Origin: Diphasiastrum complanatum
Lineage: Eukaryota; Streptophyta; Lycopodiopsida; Lycopodiales; Lycopodiaceae
Assembly (NCBI GenBank): GCA_029204225.1
Contig: CM055100.1
Coordinates: forward strand, 4,778,213-4,842,212
Direction: 5' to 3'
DNA length: 64,000 bases
In this document: positions 1 through 11,750 of the stretch, piece by piece
Layout: each line of letters begins with the position of its first letter
How positions within the stretch are numbered: the stretch's first letter is position 1
Program-made: the position numbers and the translations under genes
The notes under the pieces: model-generated
The model's database searches: none
Told to the model about the DNA's origin: nothing
What the model saw: only the letters and a program-made list of their open reading frames with translations

Positions 1-10
1 TGTAGTAATC

Positions 11-445
11 ATGTCGGGGTCAGGAAGTGGTGAAAGCTCAGGAGACTATGTTTCAACTTTTTATGCATCATTAACTCCTGAGCAGAAAGCACAACTGCAA
101 GGTATGCTTAGCCAAGATGAGGGTGGTTCCTCACAAGTGGCCGCGACTCCCACCCCTACCGAAGAGTCATCCACAAATCCTTATTACGACGTGGATCCTC
201 GAGGTAACATAATTGCCAACATAAAAGGGAGGGTGGTTGTGGACCGGCTCTATTCTTTATGTCAATGCCATTCTGGTGACAGATTGTTTAATAAATGGTC
301 CGAACAACCTGCCGTCGATAAACGACAGGTTATTGGTACCCTTCTTGACGAATTCCAACAAGAAGAGAAATTCGATGAGAAGGAAATTCATAAGCATATG
401 AGCTTATGGATTAGGCATCGTTGTGATATGGCATGGGTAGTTTAG
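11..445 (+). CDS. Hypothetical 144-aa protein lying inside LTR-like sequence
   Basis: This is an intact ORF from ATG at 11 to TAG at 443-445. The first 60 residues are rich in Ser, Gly and Thr. The second half is compact and charged, with KWSEQPAVDKRQ around residue 95 and a Trp/His-rich end (SLWIRHRCDMAWVV). I recognise no family. Its last codons and stop (GGTAGTTTAG) lie at the start of sequence shared with the LTRs at 12539 and 19087. In those LTRs the same stop follows a five-codon remnant after an AATCATG context, so the ORF may be an LTR-borne reading frame deleted from the other copies. The window begins only ten bases upstream, so promoter and 5' context cannot be seen. Confidence 0.4.
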   Translation: MSGSGSGESSGDYVSTFYASLTPEQKAQLQGMLSQDEGGSSQVAATPTPTEESSTNPYYDVDPRGNIIANIKGRVVVDRLYSLCQCHSGDRLFNKWSEQPAVDKRQVIGTLLDEFQQEEKFDEKEIHKHMSLWIRHRCDMAWVV

Positions 446-1121
446 GAGAGTAGAGTTAGTGGAAGTAGTGTTAGTGGTGATAGAGTTAGATGAAAAGTAG
501 GGAACTAACTAAAAGTAGCATCTATGCATAGTTAGGTGCCTATCCAGTGAACTAACCCTTGTTGATAGGCAGGAGGGCTATTACTACATTGGATCGAAGA
601 CACTACAATATTAGAATGAAAATAAAGTACATATAGGAAATTGTCTTAGCTCAACATACCCCTTAAGCAAAAAGGCGTGTCGTTTTGTATCTTAGAGAAT
701 TATCTAGTCTAATTAATGGAATGTTGACATGTGTATAGATTGCTGAGATTGATTCTCAGGCATATGTCACCATAGACTAATTAGATGATTACACGTGTAT
801 AGTCACAATTGTAGAAAGAGTTGTGAATACTTCAAGTAAATATCGAATATTTGTAATTTAGCTTTATCCGATCATTAGAATAGTGTCATTTTATTATGTT
901 CCTTACAATCTTTTAAATAGTCTTTGACATATGGCCTTCATTGGATATTTCTTCATATATTGGTTTCTTAGTCTTCATGTATATTTGAATTTGATTAAGT
1001 TAAGTTGAATATATTGCTTTATTCATATTCGTGAATTTATTAGGATATCATAGTTTTTTCTAAATTTAAGTTCAGATAACAGAACTAGAATAAGAGAGGA
1101 AGAACATCATGGCCCTAACAT
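433..1121. repeat. Long inverted repeat, left arm
   Basis: This arm matches the reverse complement of 12005-12693 with a few percent mismatches. It covers the end of an LTR (up to CTATTACTACA at 577-588) and about 530 bp of flank starting TTGGATCGAAG. Because LTR end and flank are joined identically in both arms, this is a duplication of an already occupied locus in inverted orientation, not two independent insertions. Confidence 0.85.
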
Positions 1122-1569
1122 AGGCTGGACTCTTATGCTTCGGCTTCAATCTGTCATCAAGTGTTGACTTGAGGTTTTCTTCAGTTTGGTTTGGGTCCGT
1201 TGCCTTGAACATTGAAACCGTTTGCAGGCCGTATGTGAGGCTCCTTTGGTAGCCTATAGTCTTCGTTTGTTGACCTCAAGTGGGTACTTGTGGTTTCCTT
1301 TGGTTTGCCTTGGTTTCGTAATGAACCGTATGCTTTGCTTTGAGGTTGTCTTCGATGGCCTTTATTGCCTTTGTTGAAAATGTTGGCATGACTTAGCGGT
1401 TGCCTGCAGTTGCTTTTCTTAAAGCCATTTGTATTGTAGTTGCGTTTGTTTACGGTTTTTGCCCGTGGGCAGTTCCCGTGTATTTTTGTAGGTAAGGCCT
1501 ATTGGCCCTTCACGTGTATTTCTGCAGGTTTTGGTTCATAAGCTAGCAATGCTTTGTGGGTAGAAACTT
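1122..1569. other. T/G-rich stretch without a gene
   Basis: The sequence is pyrimidine/G-biased, with repeated words such as GGTTT, CCTTTGG and TTGCCT. No ORF, RNA gene or recognisable repeat end is visible. It separates the inverted-repeat arm from the LTR fragment that follows. Confidence 0.5.
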
Positions 1570-2305
1570 CAAGCTTCTTCACAATCTGACTTATCAAAGA
1601 GGTCCGACTTGTCGAATAAGACCAACTTGTCAGAAAAGCCCGACTTACGAGAGAATTCTGACATGTGGACTCACCAAAATATTGTCGAGGACTGTCAAAC
1701 GACTATCCTGACTTTCTGAACCTATCGGTAGTGACACACTCGACTCCGAGTAGTCGAAGCCTTCTCACGTCCACCTCTTGGTACTGTGCAACTACTTGGA
1801 CAATGACGACAGTCTCCACGATCTACTCCAGACGGCACAACAGCTCCATGCCACCTTCTTGTATAGTCATCTGCATAATTGTAAATTGTATATAGATGAC
1901 TATTGTAATCTAATCGATATGCTGAATCAAAGACATACATAGTAAATGATTTCATGCATTGATTCTTTCTTCCTTTCGGACTGATTGTCAAAATAAGCTC
2001 ATAGGTGTTACATATTATAGTTAGCTTCATGAGCACACGGTTTCTCCCGCTATTGTCTTGTGCTCACATCATTATCTGACTTGTATTTCTATACATTCAA
2101 TCAAAATAAATCACTGTCTTTTTTTTTTGCATTCAGATTTCACCAATATTGCATGCTTCTACTTTCTATTTAACTCTCTTATTGTTTAGTCTGATTGTCT
2201 GCTCTTCCGCTTCCACAAACAACCGCGTAATAGTAACCTCTGTTTTGTGTTCACCTACTGTTGTAGTAGCCACGCACTGAGGGAACCAGTTGACCATCGC
2301 TTCGC
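1570..2305 (+). repeat. Degenerate copia LTR of the 39939/52672 family
   Basis: The reverse complement of this stretch follows the LTR at 39939-40711 over most of its length. Shared blocks include GTGAGCACAAGACAATAGCGG, AGAATCAATGCATGA and the TGCAGATGA...GGAGC block. The orientation is opposite to that element. Divergence is high, so this is an old copy. The short minus-strand ORFs here are LTR sequence, not genes. Confidence 0.65.
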
Positions 2306-3845
2306 GTGGTAGTAAGATCGTCCCGCCGATCCGATTGTTTGACTTTTTTTCATCCACCATGGATTTTTTCTAGATGCAACTTTTGGTTAGATCCAGTTGG
2401 AGTCTAGTTGCAATACAGGTGGACAGATTCTTGGGGAGCTATCAATGGGTAATGGATACTTGGTGATCAGATGGTACAGGGTACATGGTTCTGTTGGAGC
2501 TATCCTACCTTATATGATATGGATCGTGGGTGAGTTGATCATCATGATGGTTGGATCTAGTTTGCATTTTCCTTGGTTTGGTTGATACGATGGATACAAT
2601 GGTGAGACGTGATCCTTGATGGGAGGCCTATATACTGTTCAAATCAGAGTTGGCAACGTCAAGCATGGGAAGTTAAGCCTACATGGGATGTAGGAGAGGC
2701 AAATCATCATCGATATCTCTGAGAGATGGGTGAGTTACTCAGGGATAGCCTATGGAGAGGTTTGTGTACATTCATTCATTGAGTCCTTGGTAGACTCTTA
2801 TGCTTGGAGCATGGGAAATGGATGAGAATCGACTTCCATGACTTATTGGATAGTTAGATATGCTTGGACATGAGGGCATCTTGGTTACAAGTGCGGGCCA
2901 TGGTTGAGGACCTGATTTGGTGACCAGTGGAGTAGCAGAGGATCTACAGGTGATAGGTATTGGTATGACAGGATACCACAATTTGTGCAAGCTTGGTCAC
3001 GTATTTGACGTATTCATGTTGGTTTGCATGAATGTGTGCTTGCATGTTAATTTGTCACTAAGGTCTAGATTTGAGTCAGACTTGTATGTGTTTATGCATT
3101 TATCGCATGAGAAACAAAGCAGTCATTTGTATGCTCATTGACTGAGATTCTTTTTGCATCATACACTCATCTCCGTCTATGATTTTGTACAAAGTTTCAC
3201 CGCCCCTTTTGATGAACAACAGCCCACCGCACCCTAGCTTGGAACTAGCCACTCCCACCCAAGCGACGCATGTCAACACTTGAAGCCGCTCATGGTCTTT
3301 TTTCTCCTACAACTCCAAGATGTCTATCACCAACTCTTCAGGCATCAATCTGAGCCCAACATTTTTTCTCCCCACCTCCTAGTACATTGCTACAATGTAG
3401 GTGTAGCACATTATTAGCGAGTCTTGTCAAAGCCAAACATCCACCACCCTTGCATGCTTGAGGAGCTCCCATATGACCATTCTTGAACACTCAATCTGGC
3501 CACTGTTCAATAAACCTTTCACTTTTTAATCTCCAGACTAGCCAAATCGATGGTCAACCCCCTCGACACAAATAGTTTTTTGGACCAATTAGTGGGCACC
3601 GACATTTCCAAATCTACCCAGTAGGCTTGTCCTCTCTCCAAAATTGATTTCAGTGTTGTCCTAGGATGAAGTGAATGATTTCTCCTCTATGAATCTGGTC
3701 CAGGTGCATCACACTATTTTGCGGAATATTTATCACAAGTGTGTGCCTCCATCACAACTCAACTCCTTTCCCGACCCTGCAACCCAAGAGGTTATCAACT
3801 CTCATTCCTTATTTCAGAATTGCAAGTCAATTGTAAGTTCATCCC
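2306..3845. other. No recognisable gene; possible interior of an old copia copy
   Basis: The segment lies between two LTR fragments of the same family and in the same orientation (1570-2305 and 3846-4060), so it may be the eroded interior of one element. The short ORFs show no protease, integrase or reverse-transcriptase motif. I see no other signal. Confidence 0.4.
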
Positions 3846-4060
3846 CTCAAACAGACCTTAGCCAACGACCGAATAGTCAAAGCCTTCTCACGCTCACCTC
3901 TTGTACTGGGCAACTAATTTGACAATGACAACAGTCATCATGATCTCCCATAGACGGCACAACGACTCCACGCCTTCTCTTTGTACACTCATCTACACAA
4001 ATGTAAATTGTTTATAGTTGATCATTGTAATTAATTAAGTGTTGGATTATTCTCCTTCTT
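3846..4060 (+). repeat. Copia LTR fragment, same family as 39939
   Basis: Blocks starting around AGTCAAAGCCTTCTCACGCTC and running through TTGACAATGACAAC and AGACGGCACAACGACTCCA match the reverse complement of the distal part of the LTR at 39939-40711. They also match the fragments at 1570 and 11480. Only about 200 bp is retained. Confidence 0.6.
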
Positions 4061-4610
4061 ACTAGTCGACTAATCGGTCTTAGTCTTCATCCATTGTTTA
4101 TCCAGTTCTACAGATTTTCCTGTGTCTTTTCACAGTCTGCAAAATTACAAGTGTTTTTAAATAGCCTCCATAAATACATGGAGTTTGACAACAATGTCGC
4201 ATTTTTTGCCTGTCAAGAATCTTGTGTAAAAATGCAGTGTTGCCTTTTTCGCATTTTTCGCCTGACAGAAATTACGACTAAAAATGCAAAGTCACATTTT
4301 TCACATTTTTCTAAGTGCCTCAAATGTTAAAAAAAATGACTTTGGCAAAGTGTGGGACAAACCTAAATCAGAAATAAGGGCACTATCAGGTTTTTCGCAA
4401 AAACTTGACACTGTTGTCTTTTTGCGACACCTTCGCCTGTGACAATTTTAGTCCATTTTTGTAGAGTGACGGTTTTAGTTCATTTATGCAGACAGACTGT
4501 TTATGGCCAATTTTCACTGCCCATCAACAATCAATTTCTGAACTGGATGAATGCCAACGGACACCAGCCAACTGGCAATCGCATTTGATGATCTAATTGC
4601 TTAGTATATA
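4061..4610. other. AT-rich spacer with a GCATTTTTCGC word repeat
   Basis: No gene is seen. Words built on CGCATTTTT, CACATTTTT and TTTTTCGC recur irregularly between about 4195 and 4310 and again near 4395-4440, giving a degenerate low-complexity stretch. Confidence 0.4.
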
Positions 4611-5220
4611 TAGTTGTTCATATTCATACAATTTCAAAATCTGAAGTGATGCATCAACATTGTGAATTGTGAAGGGGTTGAGTGTTATTACCCAACGCTT
4701 CTTGTGCTCTTATCAAGCAGATCATTCACAATCAAAAAGTATTGTTGTTAGCTCTCTATCAAGATTTCAAGCTTGAACTCTCTTGAGCATTCTAGCTCAG
4801 TCTTTTAGAGATTTATTTTAGAGTTGCTATTGCGCTATTGCTTATCAACAAAGCTGCTTATTATCAGACTTATTCTCAGTTACTCAGAGACAACTTAGAG
4901 TGCGTGGTCTCTATTTGCTATTGTTTTGCGCTCATTAGTATTTGATTTTATTTTTCTGAATCAATACTATCTTCTTATTGCGTTCAGTATATGTTAGAAT
5001 GCATGCATCTCTGTAATGCTTTTGTAACTAATAGAAATTGTCTGAGAATTCAATACTTGATGTTTGTCTATGTAACACTTAGTATCTAGCAATTTCAAAG
5101 TTAGTTGCTAAAGATTGAATGTAATTTTCATCACTACTGCTGTGTTCAATTTTTTATAGGCGTAGTCATGCATTGGAAGTAGGATGTTTCTGCATTATAT
5201 TATTCAACCTATTCCCGACA
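4611..5220 (+). repeat. Copia-type LTR (3' end well defined)
   Basis: The right end CCCGACA at 5214-5220 is followed at once by a canonical initiator-tRNA-Met primer site, as expected for a plus-strand copia 5' LTR. The left boundary is not determined; about 600 bp is an estimate. The rest of the element is missing, because beyond about 5400 the sequence becomes the truncated 3' side of the minus-strand copia element. Confidence 0.6.
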
Positions 5221-5232
5221 TGGTATCAGAGC
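5221..5232 (+). other. Primer-binding site for tRNA-iMet
   Basis: TGGTATCAGAGC directly abuts the CCCGACA end of the LTR. This is the usual minus-strand primer site of plant Ty1/copia elements. Confidence 0.85.
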
Positions 5233-5400
5233 ATTATTCCATAGTATCAGTGCTAGATCACTACTTCTTTATCTGAATCGTCACGGTATCAGACCTGTGA
5301 TCTCTTTCAGGGCCTAATACTATTTCGATATCAAAGTGAAAGCTCTAATACTTGATATCTTTTGCGATATCAAATTGATATCAAACACTTTAGTTCTTTT
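5233..5400 (+). other. Untranslated leader remnant and chimeric junction
   Basis: This leader-like sequence follows the PBS and repeats GATATCAAA words. Near 5395-5405 it meets the truncated reverse-transcriptase start of the minus-strand copia copy. Two oppositely oriented elements are therefore fused here. Confidence 0.5.
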
Positions 5401-7289
5401 CTTGTCTTGTATTTCAAGACACTCCCATCTGGTCCATTCTTGAACTTGAAAATCCATTTGTATTTGATAGTCTTGCGCTTATGTGGTAATGGCTGCAACA
5501 TCCATACCTGGTTTTTTCTCATGGATTCCATCTCTTCGTTCATGGCTTGGATCCACTTGTCCTTCTTTGGACATTCAATCGCTTCCTCGAAAGTCTGTGG
5601 TTCGCCACTGAATCTATAGAACTCTTCTGATGTAGAAGCAGAGCTGCCTGGCATGTATCTTGCTGGCACTCTTCGTGGTCTTGTTGACCTTCTAGGAGAT
5701 CCTCCTGAGACAACAATGTCTTTGTCTTTATCTGTTCTGCTAGGTCCGGAACCATCCTAGTTTACAAGAACTGTAGCAGTAGGCTGCCTCTTGAATCTTT
5801 CATCTTCAAATTCGTCACTCGAACGGGAAGCGATTCAAAAATTCTCGTTTTTGTGTTCATCTTCTGCTCCCTCTGTCACTGGTGGCAAGTCATAGTATTG
5901 CCTCTCTAGAACTTCATAGCTGACAGAATCCTCATTGGCCATTGTCCTACTCTCATCAAATCTGACATCTCTCACTGTTTTCATAGTGTTCGTGTCTGGC
6001 ATGTAGACTTTGTAGTATGACGAATTGTTGTCATAACCTACAAGAAATCCCTGCTCAGCTTTCTCATCAAGCTTCTTTCAAAGCTTATCAGAAATATGTG
6101 CATAAGCTGCACAACCAAAGATTCTGACGTGAGACAGGTTGGGCTTTCTACCCCACCATAACTCGTGTGGTGTTGTGTAAGGGACACCAGACTTCCCTGT
6201 CCTGTTTTGGATGTATGCGATTGTAGCTACTACTTCATCCCACAGTATCCTTGGAGCCTTCGAGTAGGCCATCATGCATCTGGTAGCTTTCATCAGGGTC
6301 CTATTCTTTCTTTCTGCAACACCATTGTATTGCGGTGTGTAGGCTGCAGTAGTTCTATGAATGATGCCACGATCATTATAGAATTCAGTGAAACAATTTG
6401 AGATGTATTCGCCACCTCAATCTGTCCTGATCTGCTTCACTTTGTTGCCTGTACATCTCTCAGTCCAATTCACATATTCTGTGAATCTATCAAGTGCTTC
6501 AAGTTTATACAGAATAAAATACACTCTGAAAAATTTACTATAATCATCAATGAAGGTTATATAATATTTTGAACCTCCTACTGAGATCACAATGAAAGGC
6601 CCACAGATGTTAGAATGTACTAATTCTAGAATCTTAGTCAGTCTGTAGGAGTCTTTGATGAATGGAATGTATGACATTTTACCCTTCAAACATGCATCAC
6701 AGGTGGTCGAACTGGTTGCATTCGAGATGTTGACCCCTGTTATCACTCCATGATGGATTGCTTGATAAAGTGCCATTGAGTTCATGTGGCATAGTCTTCT
6801 ATGCCATAGAGTGTCTGGCGAGTCATCATGAGTCTGATGCGCCTAATTTGTAGGTAGGCGTACCTTTAGATGATATAGATTATCTTTCCTTCTGCCTTGA
6901 GCGATCAGAGTACTGGTACTGGCATCAATCACGTTGCATGCTTCGTCAGAAAATGTTAGACGCATCCCTACATCAGCTATTCTTGTCACAAAAAGCAAGT
7001 CTTGCCATAGTGAAGGCCCGAACAGATCATCTTCGAGTCGTTTGTCTCTGCCATCGGTGTTGAGCCACAGTAAACCAATACCATTCACTTGATGTTTGGA
7101 TCCATCTCCAAGAACTACGAATCTTGAAGGATCAACACCTTTGAAATCAAACATTATTTGTCTTGATGTCACAAAGTGTGAGGTGGCTCCTAAATCTAGG
7201 ATCATCTCATGTGTGTCAGATGTTGATGCTGCACACACATCTTCACAAATGTAGGTTGTCGAACAGTTTCTATTCGATTTTTCTTCGCC

Positions 7290-7304
7290 CATTTTTGAGC
7301 TCTC
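7290..7304 (+). repeat. Target-site duplication of the SINE, left copy
   Basis: CATTTTTGAGCTCTC here is repeated exactly at 7393-7407, on the other side of the tRNA-like insert. A 15-bp duplication is typical of LINE-driven retroposition. Confidence 0.85.
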
Positions 7305-7392
7305 TTGCCCAACGGGGTTGGCTCAGTTGGTTAGCTTGACATCCAAAGTTTCTTTGGTCTCAGGTTCGAGCCTCCCCTTGGAAACCAAGAAG
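7305..7392 (+). mobile_element. Short tRNA-derived SINE or tRNA retropseudogene in copia gag
   Basis: The 88-bp insert contains a pol III A-box-like TTGGCTCAGTTGGTTAGC and a B-box-like GGTTCGAGCCT at tRNA spacing. It is bounded by a perfect 15-bp duplication (7290-7304 and 7393-7407) inside a copia gag/protease reading frame. It is shorter than usual plant SINEs and has little 3' tail, ending ACCAAGAAG. A retroposed tRNA is the alternative reading. It dates to after insertion of the host copia copy. Confidence 0.75.
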
Positions 7393-8452
7393 CATTTTTG
7401 AGCTCTCAGGCTGCTCGACATATGATGAACTCTTGTTGTTCTCCTTTTTGTTCTGCACTAATTTGTTCCTCGGATTCAGGCAGCAATCGATGGCTACATG
7501 ACCCTTCTTGTGGCAGTGGATACACTCAATCTTTGAATTGAGCCAGCATGTATAAATAGTGTGCCCGTCTCTTCTGCATCTCACGCAAGTCTTCTTTTCT
7601 CCGCCTTACTGCTTTGACCTCCCTTTGCTCTTCTAGTTGCCTTTACTGGTCCCCTCTGCTTGTTGATCACAATCCTGTTTCTGATTCGACTCCCTCTTAG
7701 ACTTAAGTTGTTTCTTGAATTTTTCTTTGTTGTCGTAGAGGGCCTGGTCAGAGCCATCTTTGTGATCAAGGTGTTGGCCTCGACTTCGTCTCTAATCTTG
7801 ACAATTGCCTTTTTGAGGTTCATGGTAGGATCTTTTGCGAGCAAGGTTCTCATCGTCTGGAAAGATCTAGGTAAGGCTCTCAACAGGTAGGTGAGCTGCT
7901 TCTCAGTTGACACTGCGTTCTCTGCTCCAGAGTTGTGTAGTGATAGAAATAGATCCTTCATCTTTCTTACATTAGAAGTGAGGTCTTTCCCGTCCCACTG
8001 TAAATTTGTCAACTGATCTTCCAACATCATGATTTGACTTTTTTATTTCGTTTGAAATCTCGTGAGCAGTGCATCCCACATCTCCTCAGCTTTGAAGAGT
8101 GTTGCCAGGTCAAGTGTGAGACTATCTTCGATGGATGAAGATAGCAAGGCTACTGCCTTGTCATTTTTCTCCCTCCACTCGCATAGCTCCTTTTCTGATG
8201 TTGTAGGCATCTCCTCTGTGCCATCCACCCAAGGGAATAAGCCTTCGCTCTTGAGCATCAATGATGTCTTAACTTTTCAGGCTAGAAAGTTAGATCCTGA
8301 AGAATAAAAAAATGTACAGATCTTGCTCTTTATGCTACTGATTGAAGCCATGCTACTGAAGTCTGTTCTTTTGTTGATGGTTGTTTGTCTGCATGCTTGG
8401 CCTCCTGGATCTGATAGCTTCTTGGCTATGTCGGATTATGACAAGATAGGTA

Positions 8453-8464
8453 GGCTCTGATACA
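8453..8464 (-). other. Primer-binding site of copia copy A
   Basis: Read on the minus strand this is TGTATCAGAGCC, one base away from the canonical tRNA-iMet primer site. It lies directly downstream of the LTR end at 8465. Confidence 0.75.
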
Positions 8465-8975
8465 TTTGAAGACAATGATGCAAAGAAAGAATCGCGAATG
8501 CGAAGTAAGCGATGCAAAGCAACTCGGATATAGTTCGGATCTAATTGTTGGTCACTGCCAGCTGAATCGTTCCTACAGTCCTCCAGAGTGTAGTCAGGCA
8601 CTATTGACCTACGTTTATAAATTAATCTAGCATTCAACAAGAATTCAACCAATGTGTGGAATTAAATGAGCACAAGTAAATCAGACATATGAATAACAGC
8701 AGACTAATTTGCATTCAAAATCAGACATAATACGAGTGATATGTGCACAACGGCTACAGAATCACCTATTAGCTTTTTGATTTTTAAGGCATTGCATGCA
8801 GTTCCATGCAGTGCACTGGTGTGAGAAAAAATACAGTTCTCCCATGAGCAATGTCTCGTTTACTAGCGAACTTGTTGGATCTCTCTGGATCCTGCTTATA
8901 GAAACTTGTCTCGCATGTAGGCGGACTTCTGTTTTGTATAATTTCGTCTTGATTGCTTACTAGCATCAGACTACC
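8465..8975 (-). repeat. 5' LTR of copia copy A (partial)
   Basis: The reverse complement matches the distal two thirds of the LTRs at 21622 and 27040. Shared features are the CTGCATGGA/CTGCATGCAGTGC block, the stretch around CTGTATTTTTTCTCAC and the GCTAGTAAGCAA words. It ends at the primer site at 8464. The beginning of the LTR is missing beyond about 8975. Confidence 0.7.
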
Positions 8976-9650
8976 TCATGTATATCTCTCTGCCAGAAAA
9001 TATATAGTTGCTCTATGTGAATTCTAGATTAGAGTAGCTAAACATTTATAACTAGTCAAGAATTACAAGAGTGGCAGAGTGATGACCACTTTCTTGTTTG
9101 TCTCCTCCAACTTTGTCCTTTCTTGATATGTCTCCACCATAAAACTCCATGAATGAGTCACCATCTCGATCTTGCCACAAGAAACCATCAAACCTTGAAA
9201 ATCCATGAGTAAGTGAGTACATCAATGATGATAATCCAGCACCACATGACTCCATATAACTAAGTGGTAGCACTAGTCCTTCTTCAAGATCTACTTGACA
9301 CAAACAAATGACCATGAATTCACCAAAAATTGGCCTTGAAAAAATTGCTTCTTGGTCTGCTCCATGTAGTCTTCTCCAACCAACCTTTTTTCATCTCAAT
9401 CATGAGTGATCAATTTACAATCATAGAATCCTTTGAGTTGATGAAGAGATGTGAGATCCATGCCTTGGATCTTCCCAAGAACCGATCTTCCATTGCCCTT
9501 TCCTTCATAAGACTCCCTCTTCATGATTGCATCATAAGAAGTAGAAACCTCAAAAACATTAGAAGCCATGAGAAAAATGATTAGTACTTTCAACATAAGA
9601 ATGTTTGAAGTACTCTTTTCTTTCAAACACGAAATTCTATTCAATGTTTT
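8976..9650. other. No recognisable gene
   Basis: Short ORFs on both strands carry no known domain. The position just downstream of the minus-strand copia remnant at 9.9-11.7 kb suggests diverged pol sequence or flank, but no catalytic motif can be read. Confidence 0.35.
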
Positions 9651-9861
9651 AGGTAATGACTCATATGATAATTATTCTTCCTCACTATCATTCACAATGA
9701 AATCATTCAAAGTACATCCTACTTTGAACTCGTCACATACTTCTCTTCTTCTTGACTTGTGACTATCTCCCTCACCAAGTCTCTCGATAGAAGCATTTGA
9801 TCTACTCTCTTTATGAAGACATGTGAAATCACTTGCTGCAAAAATGACTTTCTTGGACTCA

Positions 9862-11655
9862 TCACAAAAGAATGTATAAGTTTTCTTCATGAATGCACCT
9901 AGCAACATCTTTTTCCATATGATCAAATAAATCATTAGCAACAACCTTTTCCAAGGAAGAACCTTCACCATCTCCATTGATGAGGTTAGCTCTATACTTA
10001 CCTTTTGCGTGCTCACACTTGCCATGAAGAACCATCGAAGAACCATCATTATCCTCATAACTAGCCAAGTTAGCACAAAGATGAACATCTCCAAGAAGCA
10101 TATTAGATATTGACCTAGATCTAGCATAAGGAAGCTTGTTAGACTTTGCATTAGATTCACCAATCTTATTGATGCTCAAAGGTAACTTTGGAAAGTTGAG
10201 ACCAATCTCCTTTTCCATTCCATCATTTTTGCTAGCCATAACAAAAGCATCAAGCTTGAAAAGTCTACCTTGTCTATTACCCCTAGCAACCAAGATTTCT
10301 TCCTTTGTAATGAAACAAGCATCACCACCAAACTTTACCTTGTATCCTTTCTTTATCATTTGACCAATACTTAACAAATTCTTTGAAAGTGAAGGAATGT
10401 AAAGAATACCATCAAGTCTTGCTTTCCTACTAGTACAAAGACAAATAGAAATTGAACCAATATCTTCAATCACACACTCACCACCATTGGCCACGTGAAT
10501 CACTTTCTTGGCTCCATCATAATTACTAAAGAAGTAAAGAACTCCTTGTGACTAGTCATGTGTGAACTAGCTCCACTATCAATCCACGATGAATCTTTGT
10601 CACCTTCACTTGATATTGGACTTGAAGAACACATCAAAAGAGAATCACAACCACCTAGATCCTCATCAATAGTAGTAAAGTTAATTTGCTTGCTACCTTC
10701 ATCTCTTTGCTTCTTCAAACATTTATTAGCAAAATGCCCTTTGATTCCACAATAAAAGCATTTCAACTTAGATTTATTTTTCTTTTTGCCAAAAGAGGAA
10801 GTCTCACCTTGATCTTGTCCTTTTGAACACTTGCCTTTGCCTTTGCCGTTGAACATAGTCTCCTCTTCATATTGAGATGTTGACGTAGATGCACCTCCTC
10901 TTGATTGAAGCCTAAACTCCTCTTTCACCAAGATTTCTTAAAAATCCACAATACTTGGCAAAGACTTTTGAATAGCAAAACTTTGGACAATATTAGCATG
11001 ATCATCCAACAAGCCATTAAGTATAGCTTGAATAAGTTGTACCTCCTTAATGCTCTCATCAATACATGCTAACTCATCAATGCTTTAACCCTCAAAACAA
11101 AAGCGTGAGTGCTCTCTTCCTTCTTTTGCAAACGTTTTTTGAAAGATTTTTCTTCTTAGAGTTAACACTCTAGATATGGACTTGGATTCATAAAGCTTCT
11201 TCAAAGCTTCCCAAGTCTCTTGAGATGAATTGCTCTCCAATCTCCTTGAGTAGCTCATTGGTAACATTCATCTTGATCATGTGTAGAGCTTTCTTTGCTC
11301 TCTTGTCATACCCCACTCGATCTTGAGGTGCTTGATGTCTCTCCTCCACACATGCAACAATCTCCATCAACTCATTCATCTCCAATAAGGACTCCATCCT
11401 CACCTTCCAAGTAGAATAGTTGATGGAGGTAAGCCTATCATTTCTCTCCAACATAAAGCCTCCACTTGTAACCATATTGAAGTGACCTAATCTTATTCCT
11501 ACAGGAAGTTCGACACGTCTGACATATCGGCTCACCCGAAGTGTCCACCGACATATCGGCTCATCAACTATTCCAACTTGATTGGTCATATCAGCGACTT
11601 GCTCAGACGACTGAATAGTCGAAGCCTCCTCACGCTCACCTTTTGTACTGTGCAA
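9862..11655 (-). pseudogene. Ty1/copia gag-protease remnant (copy H)
   Basis: On the minus strand, gag begins near 11460 with a segment reading INYSTWKVRMESLLEMNEL and KKALHMIKMNV, typical of copia gag (UBN2-like). A CCHC knuckle CFYCGIKGHFANKC lies near 10770 and a protease active site WIDSGASSHMT near 10595. The protease then continues (LSIGQMIKKGYKVKF) to about 9862. Frameshifts separate the pieces. Integrase, RT and RNase H are not present. The gag resembles the plus-strand fragment at 20120-20640. No LTR pair can be assigned. Confidence 0.85.
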
Positions 11656-11750
11656 CTAACTTGACAATGATAATAGCTGCCACAATCTGCAACAGACGGC
11701 ACAATAGCTCCATGCCTTCTCTTTATACACCCTACATGCCCATGCATGGA
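11480..11750 (+). repeat. Copia LTR fragment of the 39939 family
   Basis: It shares the GAATAGTCGAAGCC...CTCACGCTCACC and AGACGGCACAATAGCTCCATGCC blocks with the fragments at 1570 and 3846. In reverse complement it matches the LTRs at 39939 and 52672. The upstream part has short CGACATATCGGCTCA repeats that resemble the CCGATA/GTCGG words of that LTR. Confidence 0.6.

Larger units (their letters stand above)
5400..8260 (-). pseudogene. Ty1/copia gag-pol remnant, 3'-truncated (copy A)
   Basis: Read on the minus strand, the domains run in copia order. Gag lies at about 8260-7581. A CCHC knuckle (CIHCHKKGHVAIDC) is near 7500. The protease region at 7292-6843 has DLGATSHF where DSGA is expected. 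The pre-integrase and integrase region at 6785-6078 includes CDACLKGK and an NRTGKSGVP segment. The hinge and first residues of reverse transcriptase follow at 5669-5400. Several stops and frameshifts break it and the rest of RT and RNase H is absent. It closely resembles the plus-strand copy at 22851-27030, so both belong to one family. A SINE at 7305 interrupts it. Confidence 0.9.
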
